From assembly GCA_038251425.1 (NCBI GenBank), contig JBBSBI010000008.1:1-64000 (forward strand): 64,000 bases of DNA, written 5' to 3'. Below are positions 52,521 through 62,516 of this stretch, one piece after another (position 1 is the stretch's first letter; each line of letters begins with the position of its first letter). The notes below the pieces were generated by a model. The model was not told the DNA's origin. It saw nothing but the letters and a program-made list of their open reading frames with translations, and ran no database searches. The translations under genes and the position numbers were made by a program. This stretch comes from JBBRRP01 sp038251425. GTDB lineage: Bacteria > Myxococcota_A > Polyangia > Polyangiales > Polyangiaceae.

Positions 52521-52900
52521 TTTGTGATTTTCCACGAGGATTTCTTTCTCAAAGGGTTTAGGTTGCGGTTGGCATCGCCGGCTGATGAAGTTTTGGCGAT
52601 GGTCAGTGGAGGTCCATTGGCAACTGTCGTGCCAATCAGGGTTGCCTAGGGTAAAACACCAGAACGAAGCTCGCTAAAGGCAAGGAGTCGCCCGCAGCGT
52701 TCGGTTCGAGCACGTCCGCCGAGCCTGTCCGACGGCTGTCCGTTGGCTGTCCGCCGCCGTCCGAGTTGGAGTTAATTCCCAGCGCCGTCGAGATATCGCG
52801 GAGCATCCAGCGCCGCGATGGCGAGGTGCGGTCTCATCACCTTGGCTCGGGTAGCGTCGACATAGTTCTCACCTTCGGGGAACTCGGGACGACGCAGTTC
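52521..52900. other. Gene-free stretch before uvrA's 3' end
   Basis: 380 bases with no gene that I can support. Its right end has a near-exact direct repeat (AGTTCTCACCTTCGGG-type, starts at 52864 and 52896, 32 bases apart), the second copy running into the end of uvrA. The rest is ordinary, with a Pro/Gly-coding-like C-rich tract (52710-52760). Confidence 0.5.
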
Positions 52901-55864
52901 TCACCTTTGGGTAGCTCGCGACGACGTAGCCCGCGGGCTTCGTTTCCCGGGGGCTTTGTCGGTTTTGCCCAGCTTCTTACTAGAGGCTCCTTTGCTCGAC
53001 GTGCGACTGGCCACGGCTTCGGACAGCGACGGCGCTGATTTCTGTCCTAAGAGTGGTGCGAGGAAGCGCCCGGTGTGCGAACGCGGATTCTTTGCAACGG
53101 CTTCTGGCGTACCGAATGCGATCAGGGAGCCGCCGCCGGGGCCACCTTCGGGGCCAAGATCGATCACGTGATCAGCGCACTTGATCACATCGAGGTTGTG
53201 CTCAATCACGATCACGGTATTCCCGGCGTCGACCAATTCCTTCAGAACTTGCAGGAGCTTGGCTGTATCCTCGAAATGGAGACCTGTGGTGGGTTCATCC
53301 AAAATATAAAGCGTACGGCCCGTGGCCTTGCGCGCCAACTCCCGCGAAAGCTTGATGCGCTGCGCTTCACCGCCGGAAAGGGTGGGGGAGGGTTGGCCCA
53401 GATGCAGATAATCGACGCCGACCGCTTCAAGCAGCGTCAACGGTTCAGAAATGTTGCGGTGCGCTGAGAAGAGTTCGCGCGCCTCGCGAATCGTGAGGCC
53501 TAGCACATCGGAAATCGAGCGCCCACGGTAGCGCACCTCCAAGGTTGCGTCGTTGAAACGCCGGCCTTGGCATTCTTCGCACTTGACGAAAACGTCGGGC
53601 AAAAAGTGCATTTCAATCTTGCGCACACCATCGCCTTCGCAGGCTTCACAACGCCCTCCGGGAACGTTGAACGAAAAGCGCCCGGGCAAATAGCCGCGCA
53701 CTTTAGCATCGGGAACCTCGGCGAATAGCTTGCGGATCTCATCGAAGACTTTGACGTACGTTGCAGGATTGCTGCGGGGAGTGCGGCCGATCGGGTGTTG
53801 GTCGATATTGACGACTTTGTCGAGCTGCTCGACGCCGTCGACTCCCAGGTGTGCCCCAATCTTTTCCTCGGCTTTGTTCAAGCGATTAGCGAGCACTGGG
53901 TAGAGGATGGATCCAATCAGTGAGGACTTTCCTGCCCCAGATACCCCCGTCACAACACACAAAGTTCCTAACGGAAATGCGACGTCCAAGTTTCGGAGAT
54001 TGTTTTCTGAGGCTCCGCGCACTTTGAGCCAACCTTTGGCTTCACGTCGCTGCACCGGCACTTCGATGCGCTTCCTTCCGGAGAGGTAAGCACCCGTGAG
54101 TGACTCTTTGCACTTACCTAAACTTTCTGGAGTGCCCGCGTGCACGACTCTGCCCCCGAGTGTTCCCGCGCCCGGCCCAAAATCGATCACGTGATCCGCA
54201 CGACGGATCGTGTCCTCATCGTGCTCCACAACGACCACGGTATTCCCGATGTCGCGCATGTTCGTGAGCGTATCGAGCAGCTTCCCGTTGTCCCGCTGAT
54301 GTAGCCCAATGCTCGGCTCATCCAGCACGTAGATGACGCCGGTGAGCTCGGAGCCCACCTGGCTCGCCAAGCGAATTCTCTGAGATTCTCCGCCGGATAG
54401 CGTGGGGCCCGCCCGATCGAGTGAAAGATAGCCGAGCCCAACAGCCACGAGGAACTTGAGCCGATTGTTGACCTCTTTCAGTACTTCGGTCGCAATCTCT
54501 TGGTCTGTTTTGGACAGGCGGATCGAGCCAAAGAACTCTGCCGCTCGCTCCACTGTCATCGCGGCTACATCCACCAGCGTTTTCTCCGCCACGGTGACAG
54601 CCGCGCTTTCGCGCTTCAGCCGCTTCCCATTGCAAGTGGAGCATTCGCGGTCGGCGAGGTACTTTTGGAGCCACTCCTTTTTCTTCTCGCTGCCGGTTTG
54701 GCGAAAGCCTTTGAGCAGACGCGCGAGCAGGCCGTCCCATTGCGTGTCAAAGGTGCCGCGACCTGAGCCTCCCTTCCACGTGACTCGAAACTTGCGTTCA
54801 CCGGCACCTTCCAGGATCAGCCTTTTTTGGGCTGCCGGCAGCTTCTTCCACGGCACTTTCGTGCTGATTCCAAGCTGCTTCAAAATCTGTCCCCGAAAAC
54901 CGTGACTCCAGCCGATCTTTTTGGAGACATCGGTGCCCCAAGGATCCACGGCGCCTTCATCGATGGTTAACTCCGCATCTTTGATCAACCGTTCGGGATC
55001 GATTTGCATTCTCGTCCCGAGCCCATTGCAGTCGAGGCACATGCCTTGCGGGCTATTGAAAGAAAAAGCCTGCGGTGAGAGTTCAGGAAAAGAGATGTTG
55101 CAGTGGGGGCAAGCGCGGCTCTGGCTATACGGGCGGTCCCCCGCCGCTTCGGTGTGAGCGATCAAATTCCCGGTGCCTTCACGCAACGCGAGCTCTACGG
55201 ATTCAGTGAGTTGGGCCAAGACATCACGGCGCAGGACAAGCCTGTCGATCACCGCTTCTACAGTGTGCTTCTTCCGCTTATCGAGCGCTTCGAGTTCTGC
55301 GCTCTCCACGATACTGCCATCGACACGCAGTCGCACAAATCCACGCTGACGTGCTTTCTCAAGCAGTTCGCGATGCTCGCCTTTGCGATTGACGAGCAGG
55401 CTAGCCAAAAGAATCAAGCGCGTTCCATCTGGCAGCGCAGCGAGATCTTGGGCGATTTGTTGGGGAGTTTGGCCGGCAACCTTGCGACCACACTGGTGGC
55501 AGTGCTGCACGCCGATGCGCGCATAGAGCACACGCAGATAGTCTGCGATCTCAGTAATGGTACCGACCGTCGAGCGAGGATTAGTTCCCGTGGTCTTTTG
55601 CTCGATAGAGATGGTGGGAGAAAGTCCACGGATCGCATCGAAGCGCGGCTTTTCCAGGCGCCCCAAGAACTGCCGCGCGTAAGCGGAGAGGGACTCCACG
55701 TAGCGCCGCTGCCCTTCTGCATACAGTGTATCGAACGCTAAGGATGATTTGCCAGATCCAGAAACACCAGTTAGCACCACCAGCTTCTTTTTCGGGATCC
55801 GAACGTCCACGGACTTGAGATTGTGCTCGCGGGCGCCGCGGATTTCGATGTAGTCGAGCTCCAT
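52901..55864 (-). CDS. uvrA: Excinuclease ABC subunit A
   Basis: A 987-aa UvrA, the DNA-damage recognition subunit of nucleotide excision repair. Both ABC modules are complete: Walker A VSGSGKSSLAF (N-half) and VSGAGKSSLIG (C-half), two LSGGE signatures (GPTLSGGESQRI and SPTLSGGEAQRI) with YVLDEPSIGLH and YILDEPTTGLH. The zinc-finger Cys sets are visible (CPHC...CLDC and CEAC...CEEC). It has a Lys/Arg/Ser-rich tail of ~45 residues beyond the usual end. It is read away from the Gly-rich lipoprotein at 56146, with 281 bases between start codons. Confidence 0.97.
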   Translation of the reverse strand: MELDYIEIRGAREHNLKSVDVRIPKKKLVVLTGVSGSGKSSLAFDTLYAEGQRRYVESLSAYARQFLGRLEKPRFDAIRGLSPTISIEQKTTGTNPRSTVGTITEIADYLRVLYARIGVQHCHQCGRKVAGQTPQQIAQDLAALPDGTRLILLASLLVNRKGEHRELLEKARQRGFVRLRVDGSIVESAELEALDKRKKHTVEAVIDRLVLRRDVLAQLTESVELALREGTGNLIAHTEAAGDRPYSQSRACPHCNISFPELSPQAFSFNSPQGMCLDCNGLGTRMQIDPERLIKDAELTIDEGAVDPWGTDVSKKIGWSHGFRGQILKQLGISTKVPWKKLPAAQKRLILEGAGERKFRVTWKGGSGRGTFDTQWDGLLARLLKGFRQTGSEKKKEWLQKYLADRECSTCNGKRLKRESAAVTVAEKTLVDVAAMTVERAAEFFGSIRLSKTDQEIATEVLKEVNNRLKFLVAVGLGYLSLDRAGPTLSGGESQRIRLASQVGSELTGVIYVLDEPSIGLHQRDNGKLLDTLTNMRDIGNTVVVVEHDEDTIRRADHVIDFGPGAGTLGGRVVHAGTPESLGKCKESLTGAYLSGRKRIEVPVQRREAKGWLKVRGASENNLRNLDVAFPLGTLCVVTGVSGAGKSSLIGSILYPVLANRLNKAEEKIGAHLGVDGVEQLDKVVNIDQHPIGRTPRSNPATYVKVFDEIRKLFAEVPDAKVRGYLPGRFSFNVPGGRCEACEGDGVRKIEMHFLPDVFVKCEECQGRRFNDATLEVRYRGRSISDVLGLTIREARELFSAHRNISEPLTLLEAVGVDYLHLGQPSPTLSGGEAQRIKLSRELARKATGRTLYILDEPTTGLHFEDTAKLLQVLKELVDAGNTVIVIEHNLDVIKCADHVIDLGPEGGPGGGSLIAFGTPEAVAKNPRSHTGRFLAPLLGQKSAPSLSEAVASRTSSKGASSKKLGKTDKAPGKRSPRATSSRATQR

Positions 55865-56145
55865 GTGGGGGACGCTACACCTGTGCCCCTGCGGGTACTA
55901 GCGCGAGTGTGTTCTCGACCGACATGCAGCAAAATCCTTGCAATGTGGCGAGAATTGAGCCGAACACGCGGGCTTGCCAACATCTGCCACATGCGGACAG
56001 CCGCTGTTTGGTGCCTCATTCGGGGGTCTGCTGGGGTCGAGTGTGGCAGCGTTCGCGCGGCGGATGAATCCGTGAGTCTGCCGTGCTAGAGTTCGTGGTT
56101 AGTCGGTTCGCGTTCGCTGGTATCACAGCTTCAGGGAGTGCTTAG

Positions 56146-56976
56146 ATGCGATTCAAAAGCTTGCTTGCGTTGGGTGTGTTGGTGGGAGCGTGCAGTGGTT
56201 CGCAGTTCGAATCCACCGGCGATCTCGGAGGTGGCACGGGCGGCGTCCCGGGCACTGGCGGTAAGTTGAACGGGAGTGGTGGAGGGCAGAGAAGCACCGG
56301 GGGGCTTGCGGGCAAGAGCGGCGGAGCTGCGAATAGTGGAGGCAGTGTTGGCGCGGCAACCGGCGGCGTCTCGAGTGGCGGAGGCAACGGAACGGCAACG
56401 GGTGGAGTTGCGGCGGCTTTAGGTGGAGCCACGAGCGGTGGCAATGCAGCGGGCGGTGTTCTCGGATCAGGTGGAGGTGTGATTCAACCAGGCGCAGGGG
56501 GAGCCACAGTTGCTAGCGGTGGCTCCGGTGGTTTGGTAACGGGTGGCACGGGCAGCGGCAGTGTTGGCGGTGGCGTTGGGACTGTCGGTGGTGGGCTCAG
56601 CGGGGTCGGCGGTTTTTCGGTTGGGGGCACTGCGAGTGGCGGCACGGGCGGCGGAAGCGGGGGCACTGCGAGTGGCGGCACGGGTGGCGTCAACTGTGAC
56701 GCGCTTTGGTACACCTATGCCCAGGCGCTTCAAAATGCGCGTTCTTGTACGTTGGGAGCACCGAATCAATGCGGGGCAGACAAAGGCCTGCCTGATGCCT
56801 GCGGTTGCGATGTCCCAATCAATTCAGGCAACTACGCGCAACCGGCCCAGAATGCCTACAACGCCTGGGTACAGGCAAATTGCCATCCAGTCGTTTGCCT
56901 GCAGCCGTGCATGGATTTTCAGACGTCTGTGTGCACTGCTACCGGCAATGGCGCAATCTGCAAACCGGGCGGATGA
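56146..56976 (+). CDS. Gly-rich lipoprotein with Cys-rich C-terminus
   Basis: A 276-aa exported protein; AGGGAG precedes the ATG. The lipobox is VGAC (Cys16). Residues ~25-190 are a low-complexity Gly/Thr/Ser tether (GGTGG, SGG and similar). The final ~85 residues have eight or more Cys (NCDALWYTYAQAL, CGCDVPINSG, NCHPVVCLQPCMDF), probably disulfide-bonded. No known domain. The Smr gene converges on it with 9 bases between stops. Confidence 0.75.
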   Translation: MRFKSLLALGVLVGACSGSQFESTGDLGGGTGGVPGTGGKLNGSGGGQRSTGGLAGKSGGAANSGGSVGAATGGVSSGGGNGTATGGVAAALGGATSGGNAAGGVLGSGGGVIQPGAGGATVASGGSGGLVTGGTGSGSVGGGVGTVGGGLSGVGGFSVGGTASGGTGGGSGGTASGGTGGVNCDALWYTYAQALQNARSCTLGAPNQCGADKGLPDACGCDVPINSGNYAQPAQNAYNAWVQANCHPVVCLQPCMDFQTSVCTATGNGAICKPGG

Positions 56977-56985
56977 TCCCCGCCG

Positions 56986-57534
56986 TCAATCCCAACGCTT
57001 GAGCCACACCAGCATCGCACCTCGCCCGCCCAAATCGGCGGGAGCTGAAGTGAACGCCAACACCGAATGGGCATAGCGCAGGCTTAGCGCTTCGATGGTT
57101 GCATCCCGTAATACGGGACCAGCAGCACCGGAGTGCAGGCCTCGCCCGCACACGATCAGAAGGCATCGCACACTGCGCTTTTCGGCATCCAGGAATAACT
57201 GATCCAGGGCACGCTCTGCTTGCTCACGCGTCTTGCCATGAAGATCCAGCCGCAGGCTCGGCCGAACACCTCCTTGACTCAGGCGTCGAACGTGTTGCCG
57301 ATCTCCACCATCAAGAAAACCTGAGACGCTCTCACCATCGTCTTCGATGGTGAGCTCGCGCGGTGCTCGGGACTCTAAGCTGGAGTGCTGAGGCTTCGAC
57401 GGGGCACTCTGACGCAGATCAGACGGACTCGGCCGAGAGGGCGGGACTCTCCTCGGTGAGTCAGACAAGGGCTGAATGCCGGGCATTGCCTGCTTAAGCC
57501 AATCCGAATCCGTGGGCAGCTTCTTGGGAGGCAT
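56986..57534 (-). CDS. Smr-domain protein
   Basis: 182 aa from Met 57534 (open from 57654; the ribosome binding site is not clear). A Pro/Ser-rich N-terminus is followed by a C-terminal Smr domain (about 110-182): the LDLHG motif in RLDLHGKTREQA, LIVCGRGLHSG and the ending AFTSAPADLGGRGAMLVWL. Smr domains nick or bind nucleic acid, as in MutS2 or stand-alone SmrA/B, and some clear stalled ribosomes. No MutS part is present. Confidence 0.85.
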   Translation of the reverse strand: MPPKKLPTDSDWLKQAMPGIQPLSDSPRRVPPSRPSPSDLRQSAPSKPQHSSLESRAPRELTIEDDGESVSGFLDGGDRQHVRRLSQGGVRPSLRLDLHGKTREQAERALDQLFLDAEKRSVRCLLIVCGRGLHSGAAGPVLRDATIEALSLRYAHSVLAFTSAPADLGGRGAMLVWLKRWD

Positions 57535-57710
57535 GGGAGAGTTGCGCACACTATGCAGCACTCGGTCGAGAGTGTCATGAGCGTGGCATGAACTCTCTTG
57601 ATCATTGCTGAAACTTTCGGCAAGGCGCGCTGTCGATAGGTGTGAAAGTGGCAAACGTGACGTTTTAAAACGGTCGTGGCCGTCGGCACGTGGCTTAAGA
57701 AAGGGACACT

Positions 57711-59204
57711 ATGAAGACATTGAAGAGCCGTCGCGACGCGACGCAGGTGGCGGAGTTGCGTGAGCAGCGTGAGCAGCGTGAGCAGCGGGCCGCGGGATCT
57801 CTGCAAATTATCGTTAAGTGGGGTGCTTCGACGCTGGATGTGGTGGAGCTCAATCCACCGGCACCTTACGTGGTGGGTACGGATGCTACGTGTTGTGACT
57901 TTGCGTTGCCTGAGGAATCAGGCGTGGATAGGGAATTTGAGCTGATTCACGTGAGTCAGGGTCAGGTATGGTTGTGTGTGCCACCGGATGCCAAAGCTAC
58001 GGTGCGTTGGTCAGACTTGGGCAAAGTGTTCTCGGAAGAACTGCTGCCTCGCTACGGGCTCTTGTCTGAGCAGCCGCTAATGAACGAAGGTCAGGTGCGT
58101 CGGGTTTTGTTGCCGATGCATGGGCACGCTGTGGTGCATCTGGGTGGGTTTTCGTTCTTTGCGGATCTGGGGGAGCGCGCAAGATTGCCGGCCTCTGCAC
58201 AGGTGCCTTTCGTGGATCGCAATGTCGCCAGTTACTTTGCAGCGTCGGTGGGCGCCACGTTGGGGCTCTTGGGATTGGCGGCTTTCTTCGTGCCACCGCT
58301 GGGGCTCACCGAGGGGGAGAATATCGATGAGGAACGCGTGGTGCTTCTGCGCCAATACTTGGAAAGCCAAGCTGAACGTGAGCGTTTGGAACAGCCTGCT
58401 CAAGATAGTGGGAGTGCTGCGAGTGAAAAGTCAGCCGAGCCAGCACACGGCGAATCGGGGAAGCTTGGGAAGCTATTGCCGCAGATGCAGCCGGGTCGCT
58501 TGGCTCGAAAACGTAGTGCAGAAAAGGACACAGCGGTTCCGACAACGCGCGCGGAAGCAAGGGAAGAAGCTCGCACTTTTGGCACCATTTCACTACTCAC
58601 AGGTTCCGTGTTTGCCAGTCGATCACCGACTGCTTTTGCGAGAGATGCGTCGTTGGGCGAGGCCGATCAGGAGCTCGTGGGACTCATGTATGGCACGGCG
58701 TTGGGCGAAATAGCGGGAACCGGACTCGGCCCCTCGGGTTCAGGCGATAGTGGTGGTCCGGGGCATGGGATAGACATGGGGAACATCGGCACAGACCCGA
58801 ATGGTACTGGGCTGCCTTGGCGACCAGGTACGATCGGCCCGACGGGTTCGAGATTGCTTGCTTCCCACACGACGCGAGTGCCATCCATGCGTTCGACCCC
58901 GCCGATTGTCACCGGGCACCTCGCGCCCGAATTGATCCAACGCACCGTTCGTCAAAACTACGGGCGCTTTCGGATGTGTTACGAGCGCGGCTTAATGCGG
59001 AATCCGAACTTGGCTGGACGGGTCGCGGTGCGCTTTGCAATCGATTCCGAAGGGCAAGTGATGCACGCAAGCGTGGGCGAATCGTCGCTACCCGACAGCG
59101 AGGTCGTCTCGTGCGTCGTGTCTGCGTATTACGGATTGAGTTTCCCAGCGCGCGAGAAGGGCCTGGTGACGGTCGTGTATCCCATTGCATTTTCGCCCGA
59201 GTGA
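57711..59204 (+). CDS. AgmX/PglI C-terminal-domain (TonB-like) protein
   Basis: A 497-aa myxobacterial-type protein. A charged N-terminus with a REQ repeat (9-base tandem repeat near 57764-57786) is followed by an FHA-like domain (about 30-130: YVVGTDATCCDFALPEE), one TM helix (SVGATLGLLGLAAFFVP) and a low-complexity periplasmic linker with GSG/GPG runs. The C-terminal AgmX/PglI domain (about 405-497: IQRTVRQNYGRFRMCYERGL, GRVAVRFAIDSEG) resembles TonB. Such proteins link to gliding or export complexes in myxobacteria. Good AAAGGGA ribosome site. Confidence 0.85.
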   Translation: MKTLKSRRDATQVAELREQREQREQRAAGSLQIIVKWGASTLDVVELNPPAPYVVGTDATCCDFALPEESGVDREFELIHVSQGQVWLCVPPDAKATVRWSDLGKVFSEELLPRYGLLSEQPLMNEGQVRRVLLPMHGHAVVHLGGFSFFADLGERARLPASAQVPFVDRNVASYFAASVGATLGLLGLAAFFVPPLGLTEGENIDEERVVLLRQYLESQAERERLEQPAQDSGSAASEKSAEPAHGESGKLGKLLPQMQPGRLARKRSAEKDTAVPTTRAEAREEARTFGTISLLTGSVFASRSPTAFARDASLGEADQELVGLMYGTALGEIAGTGLGPSGSGDSGGPGHGIDMGNIGTDPNGTGLPWRPGTIGPTGSRLLASHTTRVPSMRSTPPIVTGHLAPELIQRTVRQNYGRFRMCYERGLMRNPNLAGRVAVRFAIDSEGQVMHASVGESSLPDSEVVSCVVSAYYGLSFPAREKGLVTVVYPIAFSPE

Positions 59205-59285
59205 GCGCGGATCGTTGCCAAGGAGCCTGAAAACGCCGTGTCTGAGTGGGCTAGTGGTCAGCGAACTTACCGAGGAGCGATTGGC

Positions 59286-61190
59286 ATGAAACGAATAGAT
59301 AGCCCCCAATACGGCACTTTTTCGATCCAAAGAGCCTGTTTACTAGGAGCCTTGGGCACGCTCTTATTGGCTAGTTACGGCTGCCACAGCACCCCGAACA
59401 GCCAACTCGGGAGCGGCGTTGGGCGAACGGAGGGGAAGAGTCCAAGCGTTTCGGCGGACAAAGATGATCGCTTGCAGGCAGCGAGTCAGCCAGCGAAGAA
59501 CGAAGCGAAGCCGTCGGCCGCGCAAGCTGAGGCAAAGGAGGAGGTTCGCGCACCCGAGGAATTGATGAAACCTGAAGCGGCGGTGCCTGCATTTCGTACC
59601 AGTCGTAAGGCGGCGTCAGCTGGGCTGAGTGGCGTTGGAAGCGGTGGGGGAGGCGTGGCTTACAGAATGGCATTCGGCGGAAGCGGAGCGAGCGGACGCG
59701 GAGCGAGCGTTGGCCATGGTTCAGCTCGGGTGCAGGAGTTCAATACCGAAGCCTACGCCCATGTGCCGGATGCACAGTTCGTCTCAGTCAAAGACCAACC
59801 GATCTCAACCTTCGCGGCGGATGTCGATACCGCGTCCTACGCCAACGTTCGGCGTTTTCTCAATTCTGGCAGCATGCCCCCCAAAGATGCCGTGCGCGCT
59901 GAGGAGCTCATCAACTATTTTAGCTATGATTATCCGGCTCCGGCCGCTGGTCAGCCCTTTTCAGTTCACACCGAAGTGGCCAGTGCGCCCTGGGCCCCCA
60001 AGCATCGTTTGGTTCAGATCGGCGTGCGCACACCTGAACTCAAGGGCGAGAGCGTCGCGAAGAATTTGGTGTTCTTGATCGATGTTTCCGGATCGATGGC
60101 ATCCCCTGATAAGTTGCCGTTGCTCAAGCGCGGCATGGAGCTCCTGGTGGACACACTCTCACCCCAAGATCGTGTGGCGATTGTAGTTTATGCAGGAAAT
60201 TCAGGAGTGGTTTTGCCGGCCACTTCGGGGGCATCGAAAGACGTGATCCGCGGCGCACTGGCGCAGCTTGAGGCAGGCGGCTCAACGAACGGTGGAGAAG
60301 GGATTGAAATGGCCTACCGGCTTTCCGAGCAGAACTTCACCAAAGGCGGCGTCAACCGGGTCGTTCTCGCAACAGATGGGGACTTCAATGTCGGTACGAC
60401 GAGCGAGGGCGAGTTGACGCGGCTCATTGAGAAGAAGCGCAAAAGCGGAGTCTTCCTGACCGTGCTCGGTTTTGGGCAGGGAAATGTGAAAGACAGCACG
60501 ATGGAGATGCTCGCTGACAAGGGGAACGGCAATTACGCGTACATCGACGATCTTGCCGAAGCGCGCAAAGTGCTGGTGCGTGAGGGGGGAGCTACTCTGA
60601 ATACCATGGCAAAAGACGTGAAATTTCAGGTGGAATTCAATCCCGCACGGGTCGCCTCGTATCGGTTGATCGGCTACGAGAACCGCACGTTGGCAGCCCG
60701 TGACTTCAATGACGACAAGAAAGATGCTGGCGAGATTGGTGCCGGGCACACGGTGACAGCACTTTATGAAGTTATCCCGGTGGGTGAACCTTCAGTCAAG
60801 GCACAGGTCGATCCGTTGAAGTATCAGGTGGCGCAAACTTTAGTTGCCACCCCAAACCAAAATCCAGGAGAACTGTTAACACTCAAGATCCGCTACAAGA
60901 AGCCCAGCGCAGAGACGAGTGAAAAGATCACTGTCACGACTCAAGATTCGCTAGCCCCCTTCGAAGCGGCCTCCACAGATTTCCGATTCAGTGCGGCCGT
61001 GGCGGCGTTTTCGATGGTGTTGAGCGGCTCAGCCCAACGCGGCAACTCGAGCCTTGTGCTGGCCGAACGTTTGGCGAAGGGCGCGCTCGGAAACGATGTG
61101 CACGGCGATCGCAAAGGGTTTCTTGGGATGGTGCAGAAAGCTGCGGCGTTCTCACGCCCGCTCGTGTCTCAAGTGCTGAAGCCGAACTAG
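59286..61190 (+). CDS. YfbK-like von Willebrand factor A lipoprotein
   Basis: 634 aa from Met 59286 (GAGGAG upstream; open from 59238). The likely lipobox is SYGC (Cys33). A charged and Gly/Ser-rich linker is followed by a VWA-type N-domain (PISTFAADVDTASYANVRRFL), the VWA domain with MIDAS FLIDVSGSMASPDK (DxSxS), and a C-terminal DUF3520-like region. This is the domain layout of YfbK, a surface or periplasmic binding protein. It follows the AgmX-like gene by 81 bases. Its stop overlaps the RCK gene's stop by 4 bases. Confidence 0.88.
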   Translation: MKRIDSPQYGTFSIQRACLLGALGTLLLASYGCHSTPNSQLGSGVGRTEGKSPSVSADKDDRLQAASQPAKNEAKPSAAQAEAKEEVRAPEELMKPEAAVPAFRTSRKAASAGLSGVGSGGGGVAYRMAFGGSGASGRGASVGHGSARVQEFNTEAYAHVPDAQFVSVKDQPISTFAADVDTASYANVRRFLNSGSMPPKDAVRAEELINYFSYDYPAPAAGQPFSVHTEVASAPWAPKHRLVQIGVRTPELKGESVAKNLVFLIDVSGSMASPDKLPLLKRGMELLVDTLSPQDRVAIVVYAGNSGVVLPATSGASKDVIRGALAQLEAGGSTNGGEGIEMAYRLSEQNFTKGGVNRVVLATDGDFNVGTTSEGELTRLIEKKRKSGVFLTVLGFGQGNVKDSTMEMLADKGNGNYAYIDDLAEARKVLVREGGATLNTMAKDVKFQVEFNPARVASYRLIGYENRTLAARDFNDDKKDAGEIGAGHTVTALYEVIPVGEPSVKAQVDPLKYQVAQTLVATPNQNPGELLTLKIRYKKPSAETSEKITVTTQDSLAPFEAASTDFRFSAAVAAFSMVLSGSAQRGNSSLVLAERLAKGALGNDVHGDRKGFLGMVQKAAAFSRPLVSQVLKPN

Positions 61191-62509
61191 GATTTTGTGG
61201 GAAAGAACAGGCTCTGCTTGGGGTTTTCCGGCGGGGTGGTCAAGCAGAGCCATTCGCGCGGAATTGACTCGGAAACCAGATCAGCAACACTGAATGAGGT
61301 GAAGCCTTGTTCCTGTGCGACCTCATCGGCGAAGGCCGAGTGCGCAAAACTTCGAGCTATCACGTGGGCCTTGGGCAACTTGGCCGTGACCCAGAGCGCG
61401 GTGTGCAGATTGGCGCCATCGTCGCTGGAGCTCAGCAGAATCAGGGGCGCCGTCCCAGCGGAGCTGAGCAGCTCCTGCCAAACATCCGGGTCGCGCAAGT
61501 CCCCGTTGACCACCACGTGAGTGAAGCCTGTAGCGAAGCCAACTTCTGCTTCGAACGTCATCACGTGGCGTTTGGCGGTGAGGTCCACGATGAGCACGCG
61601 ATCGAACTCGCCCAGCATCGTCTTCTGAAGCTCATCTAGCACCGTTTGCCCGAAGCGTCCGAACCCAGCCAAAACGACCGTGTCATAATGCTCAGTGCGC
61701 TGGAAATGCTTAAGAATGTCAGTGCGCACCAGGTGGGCTGCTGCCAATTGGTGGGTATTGAAGACTTCGCACTCCCGCCCGACGCGCGTCCGGGCTACGG
61801 CGCGCATGAAGGCAAGATCGCTGACGTGCAACAGGATCTTACTGCCCAATTCGGGGTACTTGTGAATGATCGTGGAGGCGGTGTTGAGGTTGGTAAAGTC
61901 ATCACCAGTTAACAACAATATGCGCTCTGCCAGATCAAGCTTGAGTGTGGAGAGCAGCGCTTCGCTCGAAATATTGCCTACGATCACCCGCGCGCCGAAA
62001 GCATCCACAAAAAGATCGAGGTTCGGATGATCGGCCTTCAGCTCGACCACGACGACGGGCAGCTCAACGCCTTCCGCACGCAGGCGTTTCAAATAGACCG
62101 TTGAAAGCTCACCCGTGCCGGCGATCACGATGTGACCTTCCAGCTTGCGCAGCGACCAAGCGTTCGGATCCACGAGGCGCATGGCTCCTTCAACCACCGC
62201 GCCAGCAGTGATCGCAGGTGCCGCGAAATACGAAAACCAAAGCAAAGCTTGCGCCCACGCAGGGCCACCATTGGGAACGCCCAAATCCATGCCGCCGAGC
62301 ACAAACAGACCAATCGTGTAGTACACTTGGGTGACCAGGCCGCTGTCGCCGGCGTGAGGGCGATCGCTCACGGTGGCCCCACCCATAAAGCTCGCTAGGC
62401 CAGCACTAAAAACGAGAGTGAGCACTAACGTGCGCCACAAGAAACGTCGCGAAGCACCACGCGAGGAGCGCACGTGAGCTGGGAGGATGGTGCGACGGGC
62501 GGGTGCCAT
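61187..62509 (-). CDS. RCK/TrkA-N potassium-channel-like protein with altered pore
   Basis: A 440-aa inner-membrane protein: TM1 (FLWRTLVLTLVFSAGLASFM), a pore-helix-like stretch (VYYTIGLFVLGGMDLG), TM2 (LLWFSYFAAPAITAGAVV), then two TrkA-N/RCK domains (IVIAGTGELSTVYLKRL and VVLAGFGRFGQTVLDEL). The usual K+ filter TVGYG/TIGYG is absent and TIGLFVLGG stands in its place. It may be a non-selective or CASTOR-like channel, or a channel-derived regulator. The RCK domains could bind NAD(H) or another nucleotide. It ends 4 bases into the YfbK-like gene. Confidence 0.8.
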   Translation of the reverse strand: MAPARRTILPAHVRSSRGASRRFLWRTLVLTLVFSAGLASFMGGATVSDRPHAGDSGLVTQVYYTIGLFVLGGMDLGVPNGGPAWAQALLWFSYFAAPAITAGAVVEGAMRLVDPNAWSLRKLEGHIVIAGTGELSTVYLKRLRAEGVELPVVVVELKADHPNLDLFVDAFGARVIVGNISSEALLSTLKLDLAERILLLTGDDFTNLNTASTIIHKYPELGSKILLHVSDLAFMRAVARTRVGRECEVFNTHQLAAAHLVRTDILKHFQRTEHYDTVVLAGFGRFGQTVLDELQKTMLGEFDRVLIVDLTAKRHVMTFEAEVGFATGFTHVVVNGDLRDPDVWQELLSSAGTAPLILLSSSDDGANLHTALWVTAKLPKAHVIARSFAHSAFADEVAQEQGFTSFSVADLVSESIPREWLCLTTPPENPKQSLFFPTKS

Positions 62510-62516
62510 CAGGTAG

